Below, one piece after another: positions 55,169 through 64,000 of a stretch of DNA of 64,000 nucleotides. Source of the stretch: Areca catechu (lineage: Eukaryota > Streptophyta > Magnoliopsida > Arecales > Arecaceae); NCBI GenBank assembly GCA_021397845.1, contig CM038044.1:84081942-84145941 (forward strand). The letters are read 5' to 3'. A program made the translations under genes and the position numbers. The notes under the pieces were generated by a model. That model was not told the DNA's origin and ran no database searches. It worked only from the letters and a program-made list of their open reading frames with translations. The number at the start of each line of letters is the position of its first letter. The stretch's first letter is position 1.

Positions 55169-56720
55169 TGATGTGGGATGACTCTAAGAATGCTAAATAT
55201 GTAGAAAAAATAGTAAACTAATTTTTTTATAATTTTTATAATTTAGGTTTGTAGGCTAATTTCTTAAAAGTAAAGTAAAGACTAGCAGTTAATTAGCAAT
55301 TCTAAAAAATATCATATCGCAGGCTGAATCATGCAAGATAAATAAAATACAAGACACAAAAATTATGAAATTCCTGGCTTCGGATAGTTAATCTTCAATA
55401 AATCAAAAATTAAGAGAACAGAAAGTTTCTTACTAGTCAAAGATTATAAATTCAGTAATTAAAGGGATCACTCACACTCTGATTGGAGCCTGGATGATGA
55501 AACCTCGGTTCCCTTGAATCTGATAGCTAATCTGGGTAGTCCTAGAAGCAAAGAAGGCCTCCTCAAGGGAGGTGAAGCACCTCGGGGATCTTGCAAGCAT
55601 CGGGGTCAATCAAAATAGTAAATAAAAAAAGAGAAAAGGAACTAGGGTTTTGAAGGAATCGGGATTAGGGTTAAGGGATGGCCGCCTGGGAGGAAGAAGC
55701 TCCTTGTCTTGGATGGCAACTAGGGCTTCCTTTGCTTGGGCATGGCTGGCCTCCAATGATGCAAAAGGATACTAGGGCAGCAGGGACTCAATCTGGGAAC
55801 ACAAGGAGAGCACACAAGAACAAGAGAACAAATACTAGAACACCAAACACAAAGCAATTACTCAAAATTTAGCAAGGTTGTATTCATAAGAAAATGATGA
55901 TTACAAGAGGGGGAGGGGTGTGGTATTTATAGATTTCCCATGCCCTCTCTAGCCATGGTTACACTTAGGTTACAAATCCTCCTCCTAGTTATACAACAGG
56001 TCCTTTCCTAGCTAGGTTAGAATTACAAGGCTTAAAAGGATTCGGAATCGTAACTAGGTTAGAATAGGATTAGTCTTCTCCTTCTTCACTTAGGCTTGGA
56101 CTTGGTCAACACCTTTGGATGCCTCCTCTCACTTTGAATGGCATGTTGGGATTTGGGGTAGCAAGGGGAAGTCAGCCATGGGCCAAGGATGCATGGGCTT
56201 GGGCCTCCTGGAAGCTGGGGCGCTTGGTTCCCTGGGCTAGCATATTCCTTGTATCAAAAGGGAATCTTGGTTCTTCTTGCTTGGGCTTGCTTCCTGGGCT
56301 TGAATTTGAAGGCCTGGAGTGGGATACCTAGGAAACATGGGATCCTAGCATACAGAATATTCTGGAAGATACTGGAGGGAATCTAGCATCTGAAATGGTA
56401 TTTGGAGGGAATCAAGGCACCTGGGTGACAATTAGGCTCTCCTAAGCTGAGTAACTATCTTTGGCTCTAGAATGAGGTATGGTGGAACTCAAAAATAGTG
56501 TAGCCTCCTCTCTTGTACAAGAAGTGGACTCATACTAAACTCATACTGATGTACAAGACTCAATGTACTGAATTGGGTTGAGGGTTGAGACAAATCAACT
56601 AACCACAACTTATTACAAGACTGAATCTTAATTGATTACAAAATTTTCAAAATATTGATACATGACTAAGTAAACCAAATAAGGCCCAGTAATCTATGTT
56701 TGATTCTGGTGCCCCCACCA
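55169..56720 (-). repeat. GY4 3' LTR
   Basis: TG...CA LTR (TGATGTGGGATGACTC...GCCCCCACCA), 1552 bases. A minus-strand TATA box (tatttata on plus) lies at 55924-55931. The preceding five bases are cctga. The polypurine tract (attctcccagggc on plus) follows at 56721. The W/G-rich plus-strand ORFs at 55678-56386 are not recognised and are probably chance. Confidence 0.9.
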
Positions 56721-57163
56721 ATTCTCCCAGGGCAGGAGGAACTCGACCCCGTCGAGTATAGGTCAACCTGGATCTCATAGTGCTCGAGTTGGTCTAGGTT
56801 AAGGTGCTGCAGATCTTCACGGGTGATCCACAAGTTCTCAGATTCTGGCCGACCTTGCCACCGGACCAAATACCTCTGATAGCCTCTATTCCGGGTACAT
56901 ATGGCTTGATCATCCAGGATTCTCTTAATCTTTTCCTCACTATTTGGCCAATTGGTTGGTGGACACTCTAGGACAGGCTCACTCTCAAGGAAAGGGATAG
57001 GTCCAAAAGGCTCACTAGGAATCGCTGCTAGCTCCCTATGCTCTACAAGATCTGAGATGTTGAAGGTGGAACTAATACCTAAGTCGGGTGGTAACTCAAG
57101 CACGTAGGTATTGGGTCCAACTCTCTTTATTATCTTAAATGGGCCAGCTCCACGAGCATGAAT
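56666..57163 (-). pseudogene. pol: GY4 integrase tail and chromodomain, cut by GY3
   Basis: The minus-strand frame comes out of the GY3 LTR and enters element sequence at 57163: ARGAGPFKIIKRVGPNTYVL, ELPPDLGISSTFNISDLVEH, then the chromodomain IKRILDDQAICTRNRGYQRY with LVRWQGRPESENLWITREDL. The frame passes the polypurine tract and stops about 55 bases inside the LTR, as in GY3. Everything upstream is displaced beyond GY3 and lies outside the window. Intact as a chromodomain, but without its own start. Confidence 0.88.
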
Positions 57164-58877
57164 GATGTGGAACAAGGGGGTTAAGGCTAGGGATGCTGGA
57201 TGCCAATAAGGATGCATATGATGCAAAGGAATTCTTTTTAGGGTTGATGATTTTTTTTATGTTTCTTGTTGTTCTTCTTCGTTGTTTTAAGGTTTCGATT
57301 CCCGATCACAAGCAAAGATAAGAAATACGAAGAACAGTAATGGAAGCTTACGCTAGGAGTTCAAAGCCCTAAAAGTAAGAACGAGAACAGGACCCCGGGA
57401 TTAAGAAACCCCGGTAGGACTAGCTCGACCTACAATATCTACTTAGGAGATAAAGAGAAGGCAAACCTCAAACTTCTGAAGTGCCCGGTGCAGAGAACAC
57501 TCAACTCGGTGGATGCGGCCTGGATGCCCAAGCAGTCCAACTCGTAGGAGCACAGGCTTTGGGTCGGGAGGTCGTGATGGCAAAGCTGACTGTCTCCAAT
57601 GCACGAGATGCCAGGGAGGACCTATAGGCAAACAAAGAAAGGTCAGCGGAATGTGGAGATGCACGAAAAGGAATTGAACTGGAGTTGGAAAGGGGCTTCG
57701 AGCCTGGTGTCCGGCTGGATTCCGTAGTCGAAGTCAGAGATAACTTGGGGCCTCGCACCCCGCGACGTCCCGGAGGATGAAGGAATGTGGCCTCACACCA
57801 TGCGATGTCCTGGAGGACGAAGTATTTGCGATGCCCTGGGGCGACGGACAAGTGGCCTCACACCACTCAACGTCCCTTGGGACGAAGGCAATTCAACTCA
57901 AACCTAGCCTAAGTGACTATGTTTGGACGGTGGAAAAAAACTCAAACTTTTCATTAATCACTCAATCATTCATTCATTCAATAGTTCTACAAAGGGAGGG
58001 ATTGGGTCCTTTAAATAGGCACCCAAGGCCCTTTTGAAATTCAAAATACAAATCTCATGGTGGCGCCAAAAAATTTTCCCCATCCCTATTTCTTAGGCTG
58101 ACTAAATATTTGGAGTTGGGTGTGGCATGAGCAAAGGCATAGAGAGGGGGATTGGTCCCTTGACTTCCTTCCTTAGCAAGCTTAATTTGGGAAGAGGAGT
58201 GGGGCATGGCTTGCTTGGAGGGATGTGTTTCCCTTGGGCTCTTCACGCCATCTTCTAGGATTGATTCTTGGCCGACCAAGGGTGAACTCCATGGGGCGTT
58301 GCATGGTTGAGGGCTTAAAGAGGGGAGTGTATCTTGTGACCTTCATTCCTTGCAAGAGCATTTTGGGAAGAAAACTTGGGAGGAGGCTTGCTTTGGGGCT
58401 TGGTTCCTTCAAAGATCTTCAACGCCCTCTTTAGATGGAACAAGGCATGATGTGGGGGAGGGAAGAGGGGGATGTTGTCGAAGGCATGTGGAAAGCAAGA
58501 GGAGGCCACTTTGTTTCCCTTCTTGGATGCCCAAGTGGCAGTTGATGTGGCACCACGTAGGTAGCTGAGGTGGCACCTGAGTTGGCATTATCCCAAGTAG
58601 AAGGGGTGGGCTGGCCGATCAGAACTTTAGTTGGAGAAGAAAATCAGAGTGACTTCAATTGGGCTTGGGCCCAGACCAAACTCGGACTCGACCAAATACA
58701 AGACTCAAGACCTAACTTGACCCAAATTGGTCAAGGTACAGGACTAAACAAATTTGACAAGAAATTTTGACAAAGCTTTGGGCTCAAGGCCTTATTACAG
58801 GACTCATAGAAGGGGAACACTAATCTAAGATCCACATAGGGTTGAGGAGCCTCTGTCGGATCCTGGTGCCAACACCA
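57164..58877 (-). repeat. GY3 3' LTR
   Basis: 1714 bases, TGATGTGG...CAACACCA, next to a minus-strand polypurine tract (gttctcccggggtgggtgg on plus). A TATA-like tttaaata lies near 58011 (plus). The repeated small inserts 'ggacgaagg...cctcacacca' at 57775-57900 are a short imperfect repeat of about 47 bases. Confidence 0.92.
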
Positions 58878-60091
58878 GTTCTCCCGGGGTGGGTGGAACT
58901 AGACCCTATCGAGTAAGGAATAGCTTGGCTTTGATACCTTTCCAGGATGTCGGGGTCGATGCACTGCAAGTCCTCCCATGTGATCCACGAGTCATCGGAT
59001 TCGGGTCGGCCTTGCCATCGGACCAAGTAATGCTGGTAGCCTTTGCCCCGGGTAGTGATGGCTTGGTCATCCAGGACACGCTCGATCCGCTCTCCTCGCT
59101 CAGGTATATTTGAAGGTGGACACTCAGGTTCAGGTTCACTCTCAAAAGGGAGGTCAGGCCCAAATGGCTCGTTGGGTATGTTTGCTGGTTCCCTATACTC
59201 GACTAAGTCAGAGATATTGAATGTCGAGCTAATTCCATAATCTGGAGGTAATTCTAGCACATAGGCATTAGAGCCCATTCTCATAATTACTTTAAAGGGA
59301 CCCACCCCACGAGCGTGAAGCTTCTTAACGGTTCCCGATGGAAACCGTTCAGGCCGAAGCCTAATCATTACAAAATCCCATATTTCAAACTCTTTTGCTC
59401 GCTTTCGAGAATTAGCCAGCCTTTTATATGTGTTATTACTTATATTAATTTTCAGGCTAATTTCTTTATGCATGTCCATAATATGCTGTGCAAGTGAATC
59501 AGCTGACTCGGAGACACGTGCATGGATGGGTAGGGGAATTAGGTCAAGAGGTCGGTTAGGCTTGTAACCAGAGACAACTTCAAATGGACTCTTCCCGGTG
59601 GTCCTATTTACAAAGCTTTTATAGGCAAACTCGGCTCGAGGTAAAAGAAGATCCCAGTTTCCCATATGTTCACCTATCAAGCATCTAAGAAGGTTTCCCA
59701 GGCTGAGGTTGACCATCTCAGTTTGTCTGTCGGTTTGCGGGTGGTAGGTAGTGGAGAATTGGAGCTTGGTTCCTAGGAGGTGCCAAAGGGTTTTCCAGAA
59801 ATAGTTAGTAAAACGGACATCCCTATCGGACACTATAGTCTTGGGTAGGCCAAGTAATTTGACCACATGATCCAGAAAAAGCTTGGCGACTTTGGAAGCA
59901 TATAGGGTTTGGGAGCAGGGTATAAAATGAGCCATTTTAGAAAACCTATCCACTATTACAAAGACAGAATAATGCTTCCTTGCGGTCTTGGGTAATCCTA
60001 CCACAAAATCCATGCTGAGGTCTTGCCAAGGGTGGCTAGGTACGGGCAAGGGGGTGTATAGGCCAGTATTCTGTTTCTGCTGCTTGGCCAC
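58820..60091 (-). CDS. pol: GY3 integrase core and chromodomain
   Basis: 423 open codons. The integrase triad is D28 (SMDFVVGLP), D89 (VSDRDVRF) and E125 (DRQTEMVN), with 35 residues between D89 and E125. Residues ~275-325 are the GPY/F-type module (ARGVGPFKVIMRMGSNAYVL). The chromodomain begins near residue 355: ERVLDDQAITTRGKGYQHYL, then VRWQGRPESDDSWITWEDLQ. The last ~19 codons lie inside the 3' LTR. The element should integrate DNA and target it to marked chromatin. The N-terminal zinc domain is in the preceding open part (60101-60430) of the same frame, separated by one TGA. Confidence 0.95.
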   Translation of the reverse strand: MAKQQKQNTGLYTPLPVPSHPWQDLSMDFVVGLPKTARKHYSVFVIVDRFSKMAHFIPCSQTLYASKVAKLFLDHVVKLLGLPKTIVSDRDVRFTNYFWKTLWHLLGTKLQFSTTYHPQTDRQTEMVNLSLGNLLRCLIGEHMGNWDLLLPRAEFAYKSFVNRTTGKSPFEVVSGYKPNRPLDLIPLPIHARVSESADSLAQHIMDMHKEISLKINISNNTYKRLANSRKRAKEFEIWDFVMIRLRPERFPSGTVKKLHARGVGPFKVIMRMGSNAYVLELPPDYGISSTFNISDLVEYREPANIPNEPFGPDLPFESEPEPECPPSNIPERGERIERVLDDQAITTRGKGYQHYLVRWQGRPESDDSWITWEDLQCIDPDILERYQSQAIPYSIGSSSTHPGRTGVGTRIRQRLLNPMWILD

Positions 60092-60100
60092 AGCACAGGT

Positions 60101-60430
60101 TCAGCACCTAGAGACGACATTGGCTACATCTTTCTTAAGGCTAGGCCAAAAGAACTGGTCTTCTACAGCTAGAATGGTCTTCTCCCTACCAAAGTGACCA
60201 GCTAGGCCTCCCGCATGGGTTTCCCATACTAAAAAATCTCGGAGTGAAGTCTTGGGAATGCACAACTTATTACCCTTGAAAAGATAACAGTCCTGTAAGG
60301 TATAGTCACTATGGGCACTAAAGGGTTCTTGAAGCTTAGACTGGAAGATCTCACTGAAGTCAGGACAAGATTCATATTGCTCCTTAAGTCGGTCAAATCC
60401 TACAACCTCAGTCCTAACTGTGTTCAACAA
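60101..60430 (-). CDS. pol: GY3 RNase H end and integrase zinc domain
   Basis: 109 open codons reading LLNTVRTEVVGFDRLKEQYE, then the HH half of the HHCC domain (THAGGLAGHFGREKT) and, at its end, the first Cys (VVSRC). A TGA at 60101-60103 follows, between the two cysteines of the zinc domain; the second Cys is in the next open part of the same frame. A frameshift lies between this part and RT-RH, near 60431-60480. Confidence 0.88.
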   Translation of the reverse strand: MLNTVRTEVVGFDRLKEQYESCPDFSEIFQSKLQEPFSAHSDYTLQDCYLFKGNKLCIPKTSLRDFLVWETHAGGLAGHFGREKTILAVEDQFFWPSLKKDVANVVSRC

Positions 60431-60477
60431 AAGGGCACGACGGCTAAGGCATCAGCTACCTTATTTTTAGTACCAGC

Positions 60478-61362
60478 TCAATGTTTAAGCACAAAGGTAT
60501 AGGCTTGGATATACTCGACCCACTTAGTGTGCCTAGGGTTCAATCTCTTCTGGGAGTTCAGGTATTGATGGGCTTCATGATCTGAAAATAAGACAAACTC
60601 ATGGGGTAAAAGGTAATGCCTCCAATACCTAAGGGCTTGGACGACTGCATAAAACTCCTTATCATAAGTCGAGTACTTAAGTTTGTCTTCATTAAGTTTT
60701 TCGCTAAAGAAGGCCACAGGGTGATTTTCTTGAATAAGCACTCCACCAATCCCAACTCCCGAAGCATCACAAGCAACCTCGAAAACCTTAGAAAAATCTG
60801 GCAATCTTAGGATATGTGCTTGTAACATTCTATCCTTAATTTCAAGGAAGGCTTTGTCTACAGCTTTAGTCCATTGAAAACCTTCCTTCCTAATGCAGTC
60901 AGTTATCGATGCGACTATTGAACTAAATCCCTGAATGAATCGTCTGTAAAATGTGGCTAGGCCATGGAATCTATGTACATCATGGATGCTAGCAGGGACA
61001 GGCCACTCAACTATAGCTCTAACCTTCTCAGGGTCGGCTGAAAATCCTTCATGGGTAACTACAAAGCCTAAGAAGATAACCCTAGTTGTCAAAAACTCAC
61101 ACTTCTTAGGGTTGGCGTAAAGGCTATTCTCCGTAAGGGTTTGGCAGACTAACCTTAGGTGGTGAAGATGGTCCTCTTTGGTCTTGCTATAGATCAGGAT
61201 GTCATCAAAATACACCATAAGGAATTTTCCAGTGAACTCGCGCAAGACCTGGGTCATGACTCTCATGAACGTACTGGGCGCATTAGACAACCCAAAAGGC
61301 ATCACTACCCATTCAAACAGACTATCCTTAGTATTGAAGGCCGTTTTCCATTCATCCCCCAA
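60478..61362 (-). CDS. pol: GY3 reverse transcriptase (C-terminal part) and RNase H
   Basis: 294 open codons. RT motifs are MPFGLSNAPSTFMRVMTQVL and the active site YFDD (61201-61212), then FLGFVVTHEGFSADPEKVRA and the thumb. RNase H starts at FEVACDASGVGIGGVLIQEN (catalytic Asp), with STYDKEFYAVV (Glu) and LFSDHEAHQYL (Asp). It ends at a TGA, 60478-60480, in the LKHRAGTKN-type region where the family has arginine. The enzyme core is intact. Confidence 0.94.
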   Translation of the reverse strand: MGDEWKTAFNTKDSLFEWVVMPFGLSNAPSTFMRVMTQVLREFTGKFLMVYFDDILIYSKTKEDHLHHLRLVCQTLTENSLYANPKKCEFLTTRVIFLGFVVTHEGFSADPEKVRAIVEWPVPASIHDVHRFHGLATFYRRFIQGFSSIVASITDCIRKEGFQWTKAVDKAFLEIKDRMLQAHILRLPDFSKVFEVACDASGVGIGGVLIQENHPVAFFSEKLNEDKLKYSTYDKEFYAVVQALRYWRHYLLPHEFVLFSDHEAHQYLNSQKRLNPRHTKWVEYIQAYTFVLKH

Positions 61363-61836
61363 TCAAATTCTAATCTGGTGGAAACCACTCTTGAGGTCTA
61401 TCTTTGAAAAGACAGTGGCACCGGCCATCATATCGAGCATATCATCCAGGCGGGGAATAGGAAACCTATATTTGATTGTAATTTTGTTGATAGCCCTGCT
61501 ATCAACACACATCCTCCAGGTCCCATCTTTCTTAGGGGTAAGTAGGGCAGGGACAGCACAAGGACTTAAACTCTCCCTAAGAAAACCCTTCCTAAGCAGC
61601 TCACCCACTTGTTTCTGAAGCTCCTGATGTTCAGTGGGGTTCATCCTATAGTGGGGAAGGTTGGGCAAAGTAGATCCTGGGACCAAATCTATAGCATGTT
61701 GGATGTCCCTAAGGGGAGGCAGTTGATCAGGTAACTCTTCCGGGAAAACATCCTCAAATTCTTTCAGAGTCTTCACTACCTCTTGGGGTGTTCTACAGTG
61801 GATGGCTCGTGACTCTCCTTGGTGGCTAGAATCCAA
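61363..61836 (-). CDS. pol: GY3 reverse transcriptase N-terminal part
   Basis: 157 open codons in the same frame as the following RT part. It includes the PR-RT linker (RDIQHAIDLVPGSTLPNLPH), YRMNPTEHQELQKQV, LLTPKKDGTWRMCVDSRAIN and VFSKIDLKSGFHQIRI, which has the first catalytic Asp. It ends at TGA 61363-61365, directly before LGDEWKTAF. Upstream the frame changes near 61815. Confidence 0.92.
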   Translation of the reverse strand: MDSSHQGESRAIHCRTPQEVVKTLKEFEDVFPEELPDQLPPLRDIQHAIDLVPGSTLPNLPHYRMNPTEHQELQKQVGELLRKGFLRESLSPCAVPALLTPKKDGTWRMCVDSRAINKITIKYRFPIPRLDDMLDMMAGATVFSKIDLKSGFHQIRI

Positions 61837-62271
61837 ACAGGGGTTCCCTCTAAAATCTCTTTTTCTAGCTCCTTAGGTGTGATCAGGTTTACTTCAGCTT
61901 TCTTCTCCTTAAGGCTGCCAGATCCTTTCTTGATGGGGTCCTTAGGTTGGATTGGGTTGATTTTGATCTTTTTCCCTTGGTGGAGAAAGACGCAGGTATT
62001 GGATCGACCATAAAGGGTGGCATCATGGTGGAAAAGCCAGGGTCATCCTAGAATGATACTACCCACACCCATGGATAAGACATCACACCAAATTGATTCT
62101 TCATAGGAACTCATTTTTATCTTGATTTGGCACCTAGATTTTACTGGGATTGAAGTTGAATCGATCCAGGAGACTTTGTAAGGGTTGGGGTGGTGAACTA
62201 GGGCTAGTCCTAAAGATTTGACTGTACTCAAGGAAAGGGCATTAACACAGCTTCCACTATCAATGATGACC
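61837..62271 (-). pseudogene. pol: GY3 aspartic protease region, broken
   Basis: The protease site IIDSGSCVNALSLSTVKSLG is encoded at about 62210-62268, with DSG at 62253-62261. It continues through LVHHPNPYKVSWIDSTSIPV and SIWCDVLSMGVGSIILG, where a stop intervenes near 62040, then GRSNTCVFLHQGKKIKINP and a lysine/glutamate-rich linker to 61837. Frames differ from both the gag start and RT. Confidence 0.82.
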
Positions 62272-62571
62272 TTACAAAACCTTATCTCCTAGCTTGATCA
62301 GGGTCTGTAGGATGTTGGTCCTATGCCAGTCTTCCTGTACTATGTTTTGGGCTAGGATGCATCTGACTACTCCTAGAAGGTCTTCAGATTCATTTAGCTC
62401 CTCCTCTAGGGGTCTTAGTCTGGCCTCTATTTGATCCAATCTATTGTTCAACTTGTTGCCTAACTGGGTCATGGATTGAGTTAGGGCTCCGATGTCAGCT
62501 CGTAGTTGGTCCATGGTTTTGGTAGAGGGTGGAGAAGGTTGGTGAAAAGAGGTTCCTGATCTAGTGCACAT
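62272..62571 (-). CDS. gag: GY3 gag start fused to the pre-protease region; capsid missing
   Basis: 99 open codons. The first half, MCTRSGTSFHQPSPPSTKTM then a coiled-coil-like stretch (LGNKLNNRLDQIEARLRPLE), is the chromovirus gag start. The second half, LLGVVRCILAQNIVQEDWHR and TNILQTLIKLGDKV, belongs in relatives just before the protease. The capsid, major homology region and zinc knuckle that lie between them in full elements are absent, and the join is open in frame at about residues 58-65. Confidence 0.78.
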   Translation of the reverse strand: MCTRSGTSFHQPSPPSTKTMDQLRADIGALTQSMTQLGNKLNNRLDQIEARLRPLEEELNESEDLLGVVRCILAQNIVQEDWHRTNILQTLIKLGDKVL

Positions 62572-63455
62572 GTAACAAAATGATGCTACGGTTTGCTAGA
62601 CCTAGGAGATCTCTCCAAATGTAAAGTCAAGAAGATGAACCTGGAAGTAGTAACTTGGCACCTAGCTAGGTAAGTGTAAGGTGAGTGGAGGTTCCTCTTT
62701 GCTTGCCTAGACACCAATTAGAAATTGGCCAGGTAAGCGAACCAACCCACTTCCCTTCGGGCTCTAGTCCCTGAACCACTTGCCTAGACACCAGCTACTC
62801 AAGCACACACCAACAAGCAATCTAGCATGGCTCGGCCCTTGGGTCGACCTGACTTCGTGGGTGTCCCTAGCTCACTAGAGCGGATTAAACGTCTAATTGA
62901 TTTTAGTTAATGGCTAGGGTTCGATATGTCGGGTGGTGGTTTTTGGGCTAGGGACAGGTAATGAAATCCTGACCTTATGTTAATTTGACGCCCTTAAGAT
63001 AAGACCTTATGTTAATTTGACGCCCTTAAGATAAGTTATGAAGAATGATGCACAAAATGACTAATTAAATGATTTAGAATTTTCTTGTTTTTTTGTGTCT
63101 TAAAGATATGTGAATGCTAAACAAAATGCAGGAATTAAAATATGCCCCTAAATGCAAGAAACAAGCTAGATGGATGAAAGAAACAAGAGATGAGATGCTT
63201 GCTGAAATTTCAGACCTGAGATTTTCTCAAGTTGTATTTCGACTTGTAGAGATTTTACAAACTAAAATAAAATCTAAGAAAATAGGCAAAAATACCATTA
63301 ATGAAATACGATCTAACAAAGCAAAAATCATGAAATTTGGACTTCACTATAGAGAGAAACAATCCAATGATCAGACCATATATGGGTTGACCAGACTGTA
63401 GAAAATGAAAGAAAAAAAAAATGCACTAGTCCTAACCTTGCTCTGATACCAGAAA
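62572..63455 (-). other. GY3 leader with 32-base tandem repeat
   Basis: No gene. A block shared with the GY1 and GY2 leaders lies near 62705-62880 (ctagacaccaattagaaattgg; gtgtccctagctcactagagc on plus). A 32-base unit (gaccttatgttaatttgacg...) occurs twice in tandem at 62971-63034. A plus-strand ORF at 63114-63401 is lysine-rich and matches nothing I recognise. Confidence 0.75.
63440..63451 (-). promoter_or_regulatory. GY3 primer-binding site (Met-tRNA)
   Basis: GCTCTGATACCA on plus is TGGTATCAGAGC on minus, an exact 12-base match to the initiator Met-tRNA 3' end, four bases from the LTR. Confidence 0.93.
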
Positions 63456-64000
63456 TGATGTGGTATGAGTGGGTTAGGGCTAGGGATGCTGGATGACAAT
63501 AAGGATGCTTACGATGCAAAGGAATTCTTTTTAGGGTTGATGATTTTTTTTATGTTTCTTGTTGTTCTTCTTCGTTGTTTTAAGGTTTCGATTCCTGATC
63601 ACAAGCAAAGATAAGAAATACGAATAACAGTAATGGAAGCTTACACTAGCAGTTCAAAGTCCTAAAAGTAAGAACGAGAACAGGACCCCGGGATTAAGAA
63701 ACCCCGGTAGGACTAGCTCGACCTACAATATCTACTTAGGAGATAAATAGAAGGCAAACCTCAAACTTCTGAAGTGCCCGGTGCAGAGAACGCTCAAATC
63801 GGCGGATGCGGCCTGGATGCTCGAGCAATCGAACCCGTGGGAGCACTGGCTTTGGGTCGGGAGGTCATGATGGCAAAGCTGACTGTCTCCAATGCCCGAG
63901 ATGCCAGGGAGGACCTATAGGCAAACAAAGAAAGGTCAGCGGAATGTGGAGATGCACAGAAAGGAATTGAACTGGAGTTGGAAAGGGGCTTCGAGCCCGG
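63456..64000 (-). repeat. GY3 5' LTR, cut by the window end
   Basis: Starts TGATGTGGTATG and aligns with 57164-57707 with few changes. Its far end and the right target duplication lie beyond the window, as does the rest of GY4. Confidence 0.92.

Larger units (their letters stand above)
57164..64000 (-). mobile_element. GY3: chromovirus-type gypsy element nested in GY4
   Basis: Left LTR 57164-58877 and right LTR from 63456 past the window end; both start TGATGTGG and are very alike after the first ~60 bases (roughly thirty differences over 545 bases by eye). The minus-strand order is gag start, PR, RT, RH, INT, chromodomain: the gypsy order, with Met-tRNA primer site. It is the best-preserved element here, broken by three TGA stops and a few frameshifts. 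The capsid part of gag is missing. GY3 split the integrase tail of GY4 at 57163. Confidence 0.94.

Noticed and set aside
55678..56386. Tryptophan/glycine-rich plus-strand ORFs in the GY4 LTR that might be a captured host gene
   Set aside because: No domain, no splice-like structure, all within one LTR, and antisense to the element.

Overview
The window looks like a repeat-only stretch of a plant nuclear genome. I found no host gene, rRNA, tRNA or CRISPR array. All recognisable coding sequence belongs to LTR retrotransposons of plant type: Ty1/copia elements, two of them Sirevirus-like with an envelope-like third ORF, and Ty3/gypsy elements with a C-terminal chromodomain (chromoviruses). Primer-binding sites match plant initiator Met-tRNA. 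The base composition and element mix suit a large-genome angiosperm. A non-grass monocot such as a palm is only a guess. Element names below (CP, GY, S1) are local labels.

Layout. (1) 1-10028, plus strand: CP1, a Sirevirus-like copia element with its 5' LTR cut by the window edge, followed by gag, PR-INT, RT-RH, an envelope-like ORF, several polypurine tracts and the 3' LTR. (2) 10036-about 18500, minus strand: CP2, a second Sirevirus-like element facing CP1 tail to tail across 7 bases. It has a complete 3' LTR, env-like, RH, RT, INT and part of gag; its 5' end is lost. (3) 18500-18972: unassigned, hairpin-rich. (4) 18973-20580, minus strand: an old copia INT/RT fragment. (5) 20581-21169: unassigned. 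(6) 21170-55168, plus strand: CP3, an old copia element split by later insertions. CP4 (21694-33038, perfect 5-base duplication GGTTA) sits in its 5' LTR and itself contains a solo LTR, S1 (26761-28276, perfect CATGA). GY1 (40921-54417, minus strand) sits in the 3' LTR of CP3 and contains a truncated relative, GY1b (41159-42907), and GY2 (43058-48576). (7) 55169-64000: GY4 (minus strand), interrupted by GY3 (57164 to beyond the window), the best-preserved gypsy element.

In autonomous elements gag makes the particle, PR cuts the polyproteins, RT-RH copies the RNA from the Met-tRNA primer to the polypurine tract, and INT inserts the DNA. In chromoviruses the chromodomain guides insertion to marked chromatin. 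Here nearly every element is broken by stops, frameshifts or lost catalytic residues, so the locus reads as a heterochromatic graveyard. The points most worth a second look are the arrays of short perfect palindromes in matching places of CP1 and CP2; the capsid-less architecture shared by GY1 and GY2, with a segment I cannot name; and three TGA stops in GY3 at expected arginines.
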